Part shown: one piece after another, positions 33,201 to 42,096 of the stretch
Position numbering within the stretch: the first letter of the stretch is position 1
How the letters are laid out: each line of letters begins with the position of its first letter
Assembly (NCBI GenBank): GCA_964480915.1
Contig: CAYZRS010000038.1
Coordinates: forward strand, 1 to 48,482
Length of the DNA: 48,482 nt
From: CAWGCE01 sp964480915
GTDB taxonomy: Bacteria > Planctomycetota > Planctomycetia > Pirellulales > Pirellulaceae
Reading direction: 5' to 3'
The notes under the pieces: generated by a model
Seen by the model: the letters and a program-made list of their open reading frames with translations, nothing else
The model's database searches: none
What the model was told of the DNA's origin: nothing
Translations under genes and position numbers: made by a program

Positions 33201-34193
33201 CTATTGCAGTGTGCGAGCCCACTTTAAGGCCTCTTGGGCAGGTTGGAATTTGTCGTCCAGGTCGACGGCTTTCTCAAGTTCGGCAATGCCGGATTGGATC
33301 TCTTGTTTGGCGATCAACCCTAAACCCAGGTCGAATCGGGCCAGCGCGTTTGCCGGTTCGATTTCCAGCGACATCCTCAACCGCCGAATTGACTCGTCGT
33401 ACTTTTCCTGCTGTCGCAAGCGGTTCCCTTGAATGGCCAGTTGATCTGCGGTTGCGCCTTCGAACATGACCTCGGTACGAGCAGGATCCTTGATTGGTGT
33501 TTTGCCTTGTAAAGACTGAGCCCATTGGGCGACCTGCTGCGCCTTCGCTGGTTCATTCAAAGATTGCAGCACGCGAGCGAGCAGGATGAATACTTCACGG
33601 TGCTTTCGATTCGCCGTGGCCGCTGCTTCCAACAGCTGGCGGGCCTGTTGCGGCTGACCCGCCTTGATCGCCACGCGTGCCAGTCCCAAATTTGCGTGGG
33701 AGACCACATCGGATTGGCCTGCCGCTTTTTCAAAACAGGTTTTGGCCAATTCCAGATTGCCCACGTCCAACAGCGCCTCTCCCCAGCGAATATTGACCGG
33801 ACCGTAATCCGGACGGAGAGCCGCGGCCCTGCGTAGAATTTCGGCTCGCACTTCGGGGCCCGCATCAGGCAGGCAAACCGAATGCATGTAGGGCCAGCGA
33901 AAATCGTCCGGGTCGAGCCGTTCCGCTTCGCGGTAACAGACAACCGCTTCTGCGACCAAGTTATGAACATCGAAGACCATTCCCATTCGGCCCCAGTGTG
34001 TTGCCGATTGTGGATTGGCCAAGACCGACGCTCGCACATCGCGTACCTTCTCCACAACAAACCGCTCCGCGCCGCTCATGTCGGGGTTGGGCAGGATCGG
34101 TTCGAGCCGTTCTGCTTCCTGACCGCAGCCGACCAACAGCAGGCATCCGCCGGCGAGCGCGAAGAAAGTGTGTCGTACCTGGTTCAAAATCAT
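33201..34193 (-). CDS. TPR-repeat lipoprotein
   Basis: 330 residues from the ATG at 34193; a GTG at 34220 overlaps the stop of the upstream gene by one base and is also possible. The signal peptide ends in a lipobox (LLLVGC), so the protein is a lipoprotein. The rest is built of tetratricopeptide repeats, recognisable at about 50-85 (GRMGMVFDVHNLVAEAVVCYREAERLDP, split here), 115-150, 150-215 and the C-terminal pair from 240 to the end (NRLRQQEKYDESIRRLRMSL, LGLGLIAKQEIQSGIAELEKA). It is the last gene of the cytochrome/CRTAC1 operon and probably serves as an assembly or scaffold partner of the two exported proteins encoded before it. Confidence 0.88.
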   Translation of the reverse strand: MILNQVRHTFFALAGGCLLLVGCGQEAERLEPILPNPDMSGAERFVVEKVRDVRASVLANPQSATHWGRMGMVFDVHNLVAEAVVCYREAERLDPDDFRWPYMHSVCLPDAGPEVRAEILRRAAALRPDYGPVNIRWGEALLDVGNLELAKTCFEKAAGQSDVVSHANLGLARVAIKAGQPQQARQLLEAAATANRKHREVFILLARVLQSLNEPAKAQQVAQWAQSLQGKTPIKDPARTEVMFEGATADQLAIQGNRLRQQEKYDESIRRLRMSLEIEPANALARFDLGLGLIAKQEIQSGIAELEKAVDLDDKFQPAQEALKWARTLQ

Positions 34194-34219
34194 TCCTGTC
34201 GGTAGTAATGAAGGTACCA

Positions 34220-35986
34220 CTACTTGGTTCTCAGCCGCTGCGATTGTTTTGACAGCAGGCCTTTGCCTTGTTCAATGACGATTGACCGATTGATGAATTC
34301 GATGGCGAAAGACTCTTTTTGCCCGTCCGGCCAGCGAACTTCTATCTTATCGACGACAGCGTCCTTGCCGAATCCAAAATGGGCAGCGGACGAATTACTG
34401 GACAAGTAACTTGCACCTGGATGCACGCGCCGAACCATCGGTTTGCCGGCGACATCAATGACAAGCTCCGCACCGAGTGCCGGGCGCCCGTTTGTCAAAG
34501 CGGCCACGGACAGCCAGTCGCCCAGATTGGCCGAGTCATTCAAATATAGTCGCCCCGGGCCATGGCAGTTTGCCACGAGCAGATCGAGATCGCCATCGCT
34601 ATCAGCGTCTCCTACCGCCAGTCCACGTCCGACATGCGACGTCTGTCCGTACGTTCCCACTTGCGAGCTGATGTCGCTAAACGAGTTTTCATCGTTGCGT
34701 AGAATGACGCCTGGCTGAGCGTAGTCGGCAAAGAAAGAGGCCGGGGCGTCCGCCGTTGATCCTGCTTGGGCCGATCCTCGGAAAACGTGACCGTTCACGA
34801 TGGCGAGGTCGAGGTCTCCGTCTTGATCCCAATCACCCGCTCCGACACCAAAGCCGGTGAATGGCAAACTGGTTCCCAGCATCTTCGACGTCGAGGTGGC
34901 ATCGACGAATCCGGAGCCGTCGTTGACGTACAGGGTGTTACTCTCACCACGAAGATGCGTCATGAACAAATCCCAGTCGCCGTCCCGATTAAGGTCCTCG
35001 CAGACGACACCCATGCTGGCTTCCGGGTGGCCTGAGTCGTTAAAGGCGACTCCCAACACCAGCGCGTCGTCCCGGAACGTCCCGTCGCCCAGGTTGACCC
35101 ACAACTGATTCGCTTCGCCGTCGTTCGCGACGTAGATGTCGATCAGGCCGTCTTTCGTCAGGTCGGCTGCGACAACGCCAAGTCCCCGCTTCGCCGTCTG
35201 GATTCCGGCGGCTTGGCTGACATTTGTGAAAGTTCCATCGCCCTGATTGCGGTACAACAGATCGGCTTGCGGTGGATGAGAACTTGGTCCGCAGTAATCG
35301 AGCCGACCGCTCTTATCGGGGCACTGAATGCTCGCGTCGAGCTGCACATAATTGGCAACATACAGATCGAGGAATCCGTCTCGATCAAAATCAAAAAAGA
35401 CCGCCGATGTTCCCCAACCATGGTCTCCTAAGCCTGCGATGTCGGTCACATCTTGAAATGTGCCGTCCCCCAGATTCCGGTAGAGTCGATTCTTTCCAAA
35501 GTTCGTGACGAACACGTCGTCGAATCCGTCGTTGTCGATATCGCCGATGGCGACTCCCATCCCGTAGCCGGTATCGCCCAGGCCGCTGGCTGCGGTGACG
35601 TCGGTATACTGACCGGAAGTTTCGCGTCGAAAAAGTCGATTGATGGGTCGTGATGTGGGTTCAACGGTGCCCGTGCCGGGCGCCGGTGCGCCGTTTACAA
35701 AATAGAGATCGAGATCGCCATCGTTGTCATGGTCGAGAAATGCACAACCAGAACCCATGATTTCGGGCATGAAGTAGTTGCGTTCGCCGCCGCAAGCGTG
35801 AACGAAATCGAGTCCGACGTTGTCGGTCACATCGACGAATCGGATGCTCGCCTTGGTTTCGCTGGCTGGCGGTTTGGGGCTTTCGGATGGGCGGTCGCAG
35901 CCTGATGGCGACAGCAGCGTGACGATGAGCAGCCCGTAGAGCGTCAATCGCCGGGGGCCGTTTTGGGAAGCGACGGATGCTGTCAT
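34220..35986 (-). CDS. CRTAC1/ASPIC-UnbV FG-GAP repeat lipoprotein
   Basis: 588 residues. The N-terminus is a lipoprotein signal (LTLYGLLIVTLLSPSGC). The body consists of FG-GAP/VCBS repeats with calcium-binding DxDxDGxxD loops, for example DHDNDGDLDLYFVNG, DIDNDGFDDVFVTNFG, DFDRDGFLDLYVANY, DLNRDGDWDLFMTHL, DWDQDGDLDLAIVNGH and DADSDGDLDLLVANCH, as expected for an alpha-integrin-like seven-bladed propeller. The C-terminal 80 residues are the ASPIC/UnbV domain (LGAELVIDVAGKPMVRRVH, LSSNSSAAHFGFG, VDKIEVRWPDG). The start overlaps the stop of the cytochrome c gene by four bases (ATGA). Proteins of this family are extracellular or periplasmic and of uncertain role; adhesion or cofactor-binding is proposed. 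Confidence 0.93.
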   Translation of the reverse strand: MTASVASQNGPRRLTLYGLLIVTLLSPSGCDRPSESPKPPASETKASIRFVDVTDNVGLDFVHACGGERNYFMPEIMGSGCAFLDHDNDGDLDLYFVNGAPAPGTGTVEPTSRPINRLFRRETSGQYTDVTAASGLGDTGYGMGVAIGDIDNDGFDDVFVTNFGKNRLYRNLGDGTFQDVTDIAGLGDHGWGTSAVFFDFDRDGFLDLYVANYVQLDASIQCPDKSGRLDYCGPSSHPPQADLLYRNQGDGTFTNVSQAAGIQTAKRGLGVVAADLTKDGLIDIYVANDGEANQLWVNLGDGTFRDDALVLGVAFNDSGHPEASMGVVCEDLNRDGDWDLFMTHLRGESNTLYVNDGSGFVDATSTSKMLGTSLPFTGFGVGAGDWDQDGDLDLAIVNGHVFRGSAQAGSTADAPASFFADYAQPGVILRNDENSFSDISSQVGTYGQTSHVGRGLAVGDADSDGDLDLLVANCHGPGRLYLNDSANLGDWLSVAALTNGRPALGAELVIDVAGKPMVRRVHPGASYLSSNSSAAHFGFGKDAVVDKIEVRWPDGQKESFAIEFINRSIVIEQGKGLLSKQSQRLRTK

Positions 35987-38451
35987 TGGGAATCGAGTAG
36001 GTAGGCAAGGAGATCTTGGATCTCGTCCAGCGTCAACGTATCCAGAAGCTTGGACGGCATCGGGGATGTGGGCGAGAGCCGTTTGGATTCGATCTCTTCG
36101 GCCTTAATTGATGTGAGCAGCCCGGGGTTATACATGTCGGTTCGCACACGCACTCCTTTGGCCCATTGATTGGTCACGCGGCCGGTCACGACTTTGCCGC
36201 TTTCGAGTTCAAAGATGGTACTGCGATACTGATCCGAGATATCTCGATCAGGTTCCACGATTGCGGTGAGAGCATCGGTCGTACTGAATCGTCTTCCAAG
36301 CGTCGATAAGTCCGGCCCAACGGTTCCCCCTAGTTCGTCGATGCGGTGGCAACGGGCACAATGAGCCTCCACAAAAAGTTGCTTTCCACGTTCTCGATTG
36401 CCGTTGATTGGCTCGTTCGATGCGAAGTGTGCACGCAGGTCGTCGAGGGTCCATTCTTGGACAAATTCTCTGGCGACGTCGGGACCGAAGGCGGCCGGTT
36501 TTTGTTTCGCCAATTCAAATTCGGGCGACAGTTCTTTTGCGGTTTTGGCGTCGATGCGTTCTTCGATCCACGTCACCATGTCGTCCACGTAGCCCCCGTA
36601 CGATTTGCCACCACTCCCCTTTTTGCACGCAATACAGGCCGACACATAACTGCGGACTTCTTCGGTGGTCCAATCGTCCGTCGAGTTTTGGAGGGCCAAC
36701 AAGTAGTGCAGCATGCCAGCCGGCGAAGATTGAGCCTCAACCATGGATAAGCTGCGACCCACGATGTGGGGTGTGTTCCAGTGAGCCAGTATCTTGCACA
36801 GTTGCCGGTCGATTCGGGGATCGCTGCTGGGGAAGGCGGCATCGAGCGTCTGCCGCAGAGGTAGTCCAGCGGGGCACGATGTGGCATGTCGGGCAAGTCC
36901 GATTTCACAGACACGCAGCAGCATGAGCTGCTCCCGACGCGTTGCGGAGGCAAAGTCGACTTGCCCCAACGAATTCCAAAACGGTTCTTGTAATTCACTC
37001 GCCACGCGCGCTTGGGCGAGCAGCGCAGCCAGCCGCCGTCCGGCGATCGGTTCGTCCACGATGCGATTTTTCCAAATCGCCAGATCAACGTGCTCCAGGG
37101 CGGTGCGGGCCGCGAAACGAATGTGTCGATCGTCATGGTCCAGGTGTTCCCAAACGAAATCGAGCTGCGCCCGTGCCCCATTGGGCCGATGGAGAAGTTC
37201 TAGTTCTTTCCGCAACGTGAGCGTTTCTTGATCACGTTCCGGCGCAACGTCGGTTGGATCGGCAGCGTCTGTCTTTACTTGCGTCACTCGATAGAGACCC
37301 GACTGAGTGCCGCGACCACCGGTCGTGAAGTAAAGTGCTCCGTCCTGGGAATTGATCGTTACGTCGGTGAATGGCAAGGCGTTCGCTGACACAAACGGTT
37401 CCGCTTCGGCGCGGTAAGAGGCACCGTCGGGCGATAGGTGGATCGCGTGCATGACGCCTCCGCCCCAGTCGCAGGCAAACAAGGCTCGCTGGTAGCGAGG
37501 CGAAAACTTGGCTCCGGTTCCAAATGCGATACCTGAAGGCGAACCGGGCCCCATGTCGATGACGGCTGGCAACGAATCGGCAGCGTAATCGGGCCACTTA
37601 AAACAACCGCCACGCCAACCGAACTCGGATCCGCTCGTCATATGTAAGATCCGCGTCGGGCGATACCAAGAGGTACCGATGTCCCATTCCATGTCGGCAT
37701 CGAATGTAAACAACTCACCGTCGGCATTGCGAGCGCAGTCGTATTGGTTGCGGAACCCGACCGAAAGTAACTCGCACTGTTTTCCATCGGGTGACAACTG
37801 GCAAACCCAGCCACCGGGAGCCATGCGCCCGACGGCGTGACCGTTGGGGTCCCAGATGCGGCGCAGTAATTGGTCCTCATCCCAGACACGAGGCACTCGC
37901 GATGCGGCGAGCTTTGGCAGCGGTGAGTGATTGCCGGCGCAGATGACAAGCGATTGTCGATCTGCGGAATAGATGATCGTATGCGGTCCATGTTCGCCAT
38001 CCGCTTTCAGTGGCAGAATCAACTTGGGCGCACCGAAGGAGTCCGCTGCGGCGTCGTAGGGGACACGGTACAGTCCGTTCTCTTGGTCTCGTCCGTTCAT
38101 CATGACGTACAGCGAATCGAAGGCAAAAAGCAGTCCTTGAGCGTGACCCAAGGGGATGTCGAGCCGTTCGACGGTTGTCTCTGCCAGCTTCTCAGCGACG
38201 GTGACTCGATAGAGATCGCCATTTTGGTCGCACGTCACCAATCGCCCGCGCGGGTCACTCGTTAAAACGACCCAAGATCCCTGGGATGATTGGGGGACGG
38301 AATAGATGAGGTCGATTTGAAACCCATCCGCAACGGAAATGTCTGCAGCGGCAGTGGCTTGTTCCTCATCAGCCAGGGCGATCTGAGTGGATAGGTTGCC
38401 GGTGATCAGCAGCGCAAGGAACAATCCGTAACTTAGGGGATGCTGGGTCAT
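35983..38451 (-). CDS. Exported propeller protein with PVC-type cytochrome c domain
   Basis: 822 residues from the ATG at 38451; a GTG directly before it is in frame. A signal peptide (about 1-28) is followed by an N-terminal six-bladed-propeller-like region (about 40-395) of the kind seen in planctomycete membrane-bound dehydrogenase or glucose/sorbosone dehydrogenase-like proteins. A helical HEAT-like region follows (about 410-660). The last 150 residues are a haem domain: CARCH (about residue 698) is the c-type haem site, followed by VGPDLSTLGRR and a late Met (PMPSKLL) that can be the sixth ligand. It is the first gene of a three-gene operon with the CRTAC1 and TPR lipoproteins. Probably an extracytoplasmic oxidoreductase; substrate unknown. 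Confidence 0.9.
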   Translation of the reverse strand: MTQHPLSYGLFLALLITGNLSTQIALADEEQATAAADISVADGFQIDLIYSVPQSSQGSWVVLTSDPRGRLVTCDQNGDLYRVTVAEKLAETTVERLDIPLGHAQGLLFAFDSLYVMMNGRDQENGLYRVPYDAAADSFGAPKLILPLKADGEHGPHTIIYSADRQSLVICAGNHSPLPKLAASRVPRVWDEDQLLRRIWDPNGHAVGRMAPGGWVCQLSPDGKQCELLSVGFRNQYDCARNADGELFTFDADMEWDIGTSWYRPTRILHMTSGSEFGWRGGCFKWPDYAADSLPAVIDMGPGSPSGIAFGTGAKFSPRYQRALFACDWGGGVMHAIHLSPDGASYRAEAEPFVSANALPFTDVTINSQDGALYFTTGGRGTQSGLYRVTQVKTDAADPTDVAPERDQETLTLRKELELLHRPNGARAQLDFVWEHLDHDDRHIRFAARTALEHVDLAIWKNRIVDEPIAGRRLAALLAQARVASELQEPFWNSLGQVDFASATRREQLMLLRVCEIGLARHATSCPAGLPLRQTLDAAFPSSDPRIDRQLCKILAHWNTPHIVGRSLSMVEAQSSPAGMLHYLLALQNSTDDWTTEEVRSYVSACIACKKGSGGKSYGGYVDDMVTWIEERIDAKTAKELSPEFELAKQKPAAFGPDVAREFVQEWTLDDLRAHFASNEPINGNRERGKQLFVEAHCARCHRIDELGGTVGPDLSTLGRRFSTTDALTAIVEPDRDISDQYRSTIFELESGKVVTGRVTNQWAKGVRVRTDMYNPGLLTSIKAEEIESKRLSPTSPMPSKLLDTLTLDEIQDLLAYLLDSQ

Positions 38452-38545
38452 CACAATCTCGATGCGGTCGGTGGATTAGGTTGAGCCCCCAATTCTACAC
38501 CGCTTTGTCTCATCGTGTCGCACCCGATTGTGGGTCGCTGACCGG

Positions 38546-39628
38546 CTATGGCAAGTCGCGGACGAAGCGATTTAGCCGCGTCGCCACCATTCGCATATCG
38601 TCGCCGAAAGATGCCTGGAAATCGGCCAAACGTTCATCGGGGCCAACGTTCGAGAAGGATGGCTTGTTGTACGTCCGTTTGAGGTAGTCTGACAGCCGAC
38701 CCGTCTGCTTTTCGGCCACCATGAATGTGAAGGCCCAACTGAAGGCATAAGATGCTTCCGGATTCGCCCGAAAGACCTTGTCGTCTTTGACGATCGCAAT
38801 GAACTGTTCGGCAGAAATGCCGTTTGGGAATTGACCGCGGAAAGCGGCCAGTTGTTCCCGGTTGATGCGGTCTTCAAAGCTGCGATGTTTGCTCGATGCG
38901 TAGACTCCAGGCGCTTCGAACAGCGTTCCGATCCCTTCGCTTAACCATTGTGGTGGCGGAGTAAAACGGTTGTGAACACCTGTGTTGTAGGCGGTCTGAT
39001 GGGCCGCTTCATGGACAATGGTTTCTGCGTTCGGGTTTCCGTCGAGTTGCTGTTCGCCTTCGGTCACGTCAAAAAGTGCAATGCGATTTGACTTAAAGGC
39101 GTAGAATCCTGCCAATGAGAAACCCGTGTCAATGTTTTTTCGCGACATGTAACTTTGGAATTCGGCCTGCGTGCTAAACACGATGGCAATCAATGGGAAT
39201 TCTGAATCGCTGACCGTAATGCGACGTGTTGAAAAGTAATGCGTCATCTGTCGGTACAGTTTTTCGAAAAGGTCGCCCCACACTTTCCTCTGGCCACGTG
39301 GGTGAACGACCATGTAGTGGCCAGTCGAGGTGATTTCGTAGCGCTCGCCAAATTCGCGCTGCAGATTTGCTTTGAGTTGGTTGTGAGTCAGCGGCTCGAA
39401 CGGTTCGGCGAAACGAGGCGACTTGGCTGCCAACGCGATTGGGAATTCATGCAGTTGGCCGTCACCCCCCAGGAGATAGAAGTGCTTGGCATCAAAGTGC
39501 ATCAGTTTACCAGCAAACTCGCCATCATCGGTTTTCACCTTAATGATCCAAGTTTGGTCGGCCTGACTTGTGCCCGCGACGACGAGGGTTACGAATAGAA
39601 AGGCCAGGCAGCAGCAGAATCGTCGCAT
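38546..39628 (-). CDS. Exported DUF1570 protein, putative HExxH metallopeptidase
   Basis: 360 residues with a signal peptide (MRRFCCCLAFLFVTLVV, then AGTSQA). The C-terminal two thirds are a DUF1570 domain. HEAAH at 206-210 is the zinc-binding HExxH motif, and E231 in WLSEGIGTLFE is the likely third ligand, the gluzincin layout. A preceding segment, FPLIAIVFSTQAEFQSYM, is also typical. The N-terminal 70 residues look like a small beta domain. DUF1570 proteins are common in planctomycetes and are presumed peptidases, without known substrate. It lies 95 bases upstream of the cytochrome operon on the same strand and may be expressed with it, although both gaps are large enough for separate promoters. 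Confidence 0.88.
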   Translation of the reverse strand: MRRFCCCLAFLFVTLVVAGTSQADQTWIIKVKTDDGEFAGKLMHFDAKHFYLLGGDGQLHEFPIALAAKSPRFAEPFEPLTHNQLKANLQREFGERYEITSTGHYMVVHPRGQRKVWGDLFEKLYRQMTHYFSTRRITVSDSEFPLIAIVFSTQAEFQSYMSRKNIDTGFSLAGFYAFKSNRIALFDVTEGEQQLDGNPNAETIVHEAAHQTAYNTGVHNRFTPPPQWLSEGIGTLFEAPGVYASSKHRSFEDRINREQLAAFRGQFPNGISAEQFIAIVKDDKVFRANPEASYAFSWAFTFMVAEKQTGRLSDYLKRTYNKPSFSNVGPDERLADFQASFGDDMRMVATRLNRFVRDLP

Positions 39629-39879
39629 TGCAATAATCCGTATCTTCGATGTGTTCGGGTTTTGACGGCAGTGGCATGCCGTCCGAAGGGCACGCGTTTT
39701 GAAAACCTAGGTCGTGAATCGCCCGAAGCAATTAATCCGCCGGCAATCGGCCTCGAATGACCGGCCTGGCTGGCGAAATCGCGGCAGATGCGGTCCAGAG
39801 CCCCTTTGGTGGTCGGCGGAACGGTGCGTCGATAGAATGATCGTTCGCTTTCGGTCCCGCGAATTGCCAGGAACCACGC

Positions 39880-41166
39880 ATGTTCATTGCCACAACCACC
39901 GTTCTGTTTTGGTTGGCTCAGTTGACTGCCGACCCGACGACGACCGATCCTCCGCCCACGCGTCCGATCGAGCAGCAAGTGGCCGAACTGGTCGAACAGC
40001 TACAGGGCGGAGATGACGCAGCCAGTTCCCAGGCGGAAGAACGATTGATCGAGCTAGGCAGCGATGCCTTGGTGGGGCTTCCCAAGGTGACGGCCGAAAC
40101 GCCCGAGCGGACACGGATCCAACTGCGCCGCATTCGTAAGGCGCTTGCCAGCGCTCCGGCAGAACGCTCTTTAGAACCGATCAAGTACTCCATTGTCGGC
40201 GAAATGACCGCCGAAGAGGCGTTTCGGTCGTTGCAAAAACAGGCCGGTTTGCCGGTCGATATTTTGGAAAACTACGAATCTGAAATGTCGCAAACCAAGC
40301 TGCGATTCGACGTGAAGGAAAAACCGTTCTGGCAGGCAGTCGAAGTTCTGATGGCGAAGGCGAAGTTGATGCCGACGCCTTACAGTGGCGATTCGCGCTT
40401 GTTTGCCCTCGTTCCAGACGGACGGGAAGCGGGGCCTCAGGTAGGCCATGTCGACAGCAGCGGCCCTTTCCGTTTCGAGGTCAGCCGCTTCGAAGCGGTG
40501 CGTGACTTCCACGATCCGAGCAACCAAATCTTGCGGCTCGTCGTCATGATGTACTGGGAACCGCGCGTGGTGCCGGTCACGATGTCACAAGTCGTCGATC
40601 AGATCAAAATCAAAACGGGCGACCACGAGCTACGACTTTTGTCCGAGCAGGTTCCCAGCGAGTTGGCGGTGATCGAAAGCTTGGCTTCGGTCGAATTGGA
40701 ATTTCCCTTTGACCTCCCCAGCCGCTCCGTTCCGGAAATTGAACAATTGTCGGGGAAGGTCAACGCCTTGGTGCCGGGGATCACTCAGAAATTCACCTTC
40801 CAAAACCTGGGGACGGGTCGGCTCGAGCAGGAACGTGGCGAAGTGCAAGTCATCATCCAACGGGCCAAGACCATTCAGGGGCTCCAAGACGTGCGTCTGC
40901 TGGTGAAATTGGGAGAGGTCGATGAAGCGATGCGCACCAATCTTAGTTGGGCCTACGACAACATTGCCTATTTGGCCGATGCGAAGGGAAAACGGTTTGA
41001 CGATGTCCTGACCGAAATCAGCCAGGAAGACGAGGGAGAAATTGCCATCCTCTACAAGTACGATGCTCCTGGTGACATCAGCGATTACACGTTTCACTAT
41101 GAATCGCCGACAGGCTTTACCACCGTTTCAGCAAGCTACACGCTGAAGAATATCGAGTTACCGTGA
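39880..41166 (+). CDS. Exported protein of unknown function, operon with prolyl isomerase and mutY
   Basis: 428 residues. The start at 39880 has AGGA about eight bases upstream. A short hydrophobic N-terminus (MFIATTTVLFWLAQLTA) may be a signal peptide. The next 85 residues are helical with HEAT-like character (VAELVEQLQGGDDAASSQAEERLIELG), a form often seen before secretin-N or STN-like domains. The segment about 105-160 (MTAEEAFRSLQKQAGLPVDI) resembles such an STN-like fold. The rest is beta-rich without recognised motif. The stop overlaps the GTG of the prolyl isomerase gene by four bases, so the pair is translationally coupled. Function unknown; an envelope role with the isomerase is a reasonable guess. 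Confidence 0.78.
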   Translation: MFIATTTVLFWLAQLTADPTTTDPPPTRPIEQQVAELVEQLQGGDDAASSQAEERLIELGSDALVGLPKVTAETPERTRIQLRRIRKALASAPAERSLEPIKYSIVGEMTAEEAFRSLQKQAGLPVDILENYESEMSQTKLRFDVKEKPFWQAVEVLMAKAKLMPTPYSGDSRLFALVPDGREAGPQVGHVDSSGPFRFEVSRFEAVRDFHDPSNQILRLVVMMYWEPRVVPVTMSQVVDQIKIKTGDHELRLLSEQVPSELAVIESLASVELEFPFDLPSRSVPEIEQLSGKVNALVPGITQKFTFQNLGTGRLEQERGEVQVIIQRAKTIQGLQDVRLLVKLGEVDEAMRTNLSWAYDNIAYLADAKGKRFDDVLTEISQEDEGEIAILYKYDAPGDISDYTFHYESPTGFTTVSASYTLKNIELP

Positions 41167-42086
41167 ATCGTCGTTTATGCTACGCGGCGATGGCTGCTTG
41201 CCAGTTGTTCACGCCGGCAAGTGCCACGTCGCAAGAGGCCGATCTTGCGGCCACTGTTGCTCCTCGCGTCGTTGCGGTCGTCAATGGGCAACCGGTGTTG
41301 GCCGCGGAGGTGCAGGCGGTACTCGATACGCGACCGCCCAGTTCCTCCAACGGCGATCGTTGGGAGCAGGCTCTCGAGGTCACGATCCAGCGCTCGCTCG
41401 TTTTGGACTACTTGCGAGAACGCAATCTCGGTGCGACCCGAGCCGAATTAGATGACGCGATCGGAACTTGGTCGGCCACCTTGCAGGCGCGCGACAGCAA
41501 TGCTGAACAAGAGTATGCTCGTTTGGGCCTGACGGAAGCGGCGTGGCGCCGACGCGTTGCGTGGCAGATCGGCTGGGAGCGTTATCGAACGAAGCATCTG
41601 GCCGAACCTTCGTTGGCCAAGTTCTTCGCTGCACACGCATCGCAGTTCGACGGCACGCGAGTCAAAGTGGCTCATCTGTTGCTACCGCTGGCAACGGGAC
41701 AAGATGACGCGATGAAGAAGGCGGCCCGCTTGCGTGAACAAATCGTCGCGGGCCAAATTTCGTTCGAAGAAGCCACGAAAACCGACTCGATCGGGAAAAC
41801 GGCGGCGGAGGGTGGTGAGCTTGGCTGGATCAACGCCAACGGTCCGATGACGCAACCGTTCACAGAGGCTGCCATGGCGTTGGCACCGGGCCAATTGTCG
41901 CCGCCGGTGCAGACTCGGTTCGGCGTGCACTTGATTCGATGTTTGCAGATCGAGCCTGGCACAAAGACCTTGGCTGATGTGTTGCCCGAGGTGCGCCGCG
42001 CAGCAGAGCTGCGTCTGTTCAAGACGATTGTGAGCAAACAATTGCCGAAGGCGGACATTCAACGAAGTACGGAAGAGACCGACTAG
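41163..42086 (+). CDS. Parvulin-type peptidylprolyl isomerase, SurA/PrsA-like
   Basis: 307 residues from a GTG at 41163 that overlaps the preceding stop (GTGA). The N-terminus (CYAAMAACQLFTPASATS) looks like a weak signal peptide, so an extracytoplasmic folding factor is likely. About 35-150 is the helical SurA_N-like chaperone part, starting with VVAVVNGQPVLAAEVQAVL. The parvulin domain spans about 158-262: VKVAHLLLP, FEEATKTDS, GGELGWINANGPMTQPFTEAAMAL and TRFGVHLIRCLQI all fit the family. It would assist folding of exported proteins by proline cis/trans isomerisation. mutY follows after ten bases in the same operon, probably without functional connection. Confidence 0.9.
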   Translation: MNRRLCYAAMAACQLFTPASATSQEADLAATVAPRVVAVVNGQPVLAAEVQAVLDTRPPSSSNGDRWEQALEVTIQRSLVLDYLRERNLGATRAELDDAIGTWSATLQARDSNAEQEYARLGLTEAAWRRRVAWQIGWERYRTKHLAEPSLAKFFAAHASQFDGTRVKVAHLLLPLATGQDDAMKKAARLREQIVAGQISFEEATKTDSIGKTAAEGGELGWINANGPMTQPFTEAAMALAPGQLSPPVQTRFGVHLIRCLQIEPGTKTLADVLPEVRRAAELRLFKTIVSKQLPKADIQRSTEETD

Positions 42087-42096
42087 CCTGGACCTG

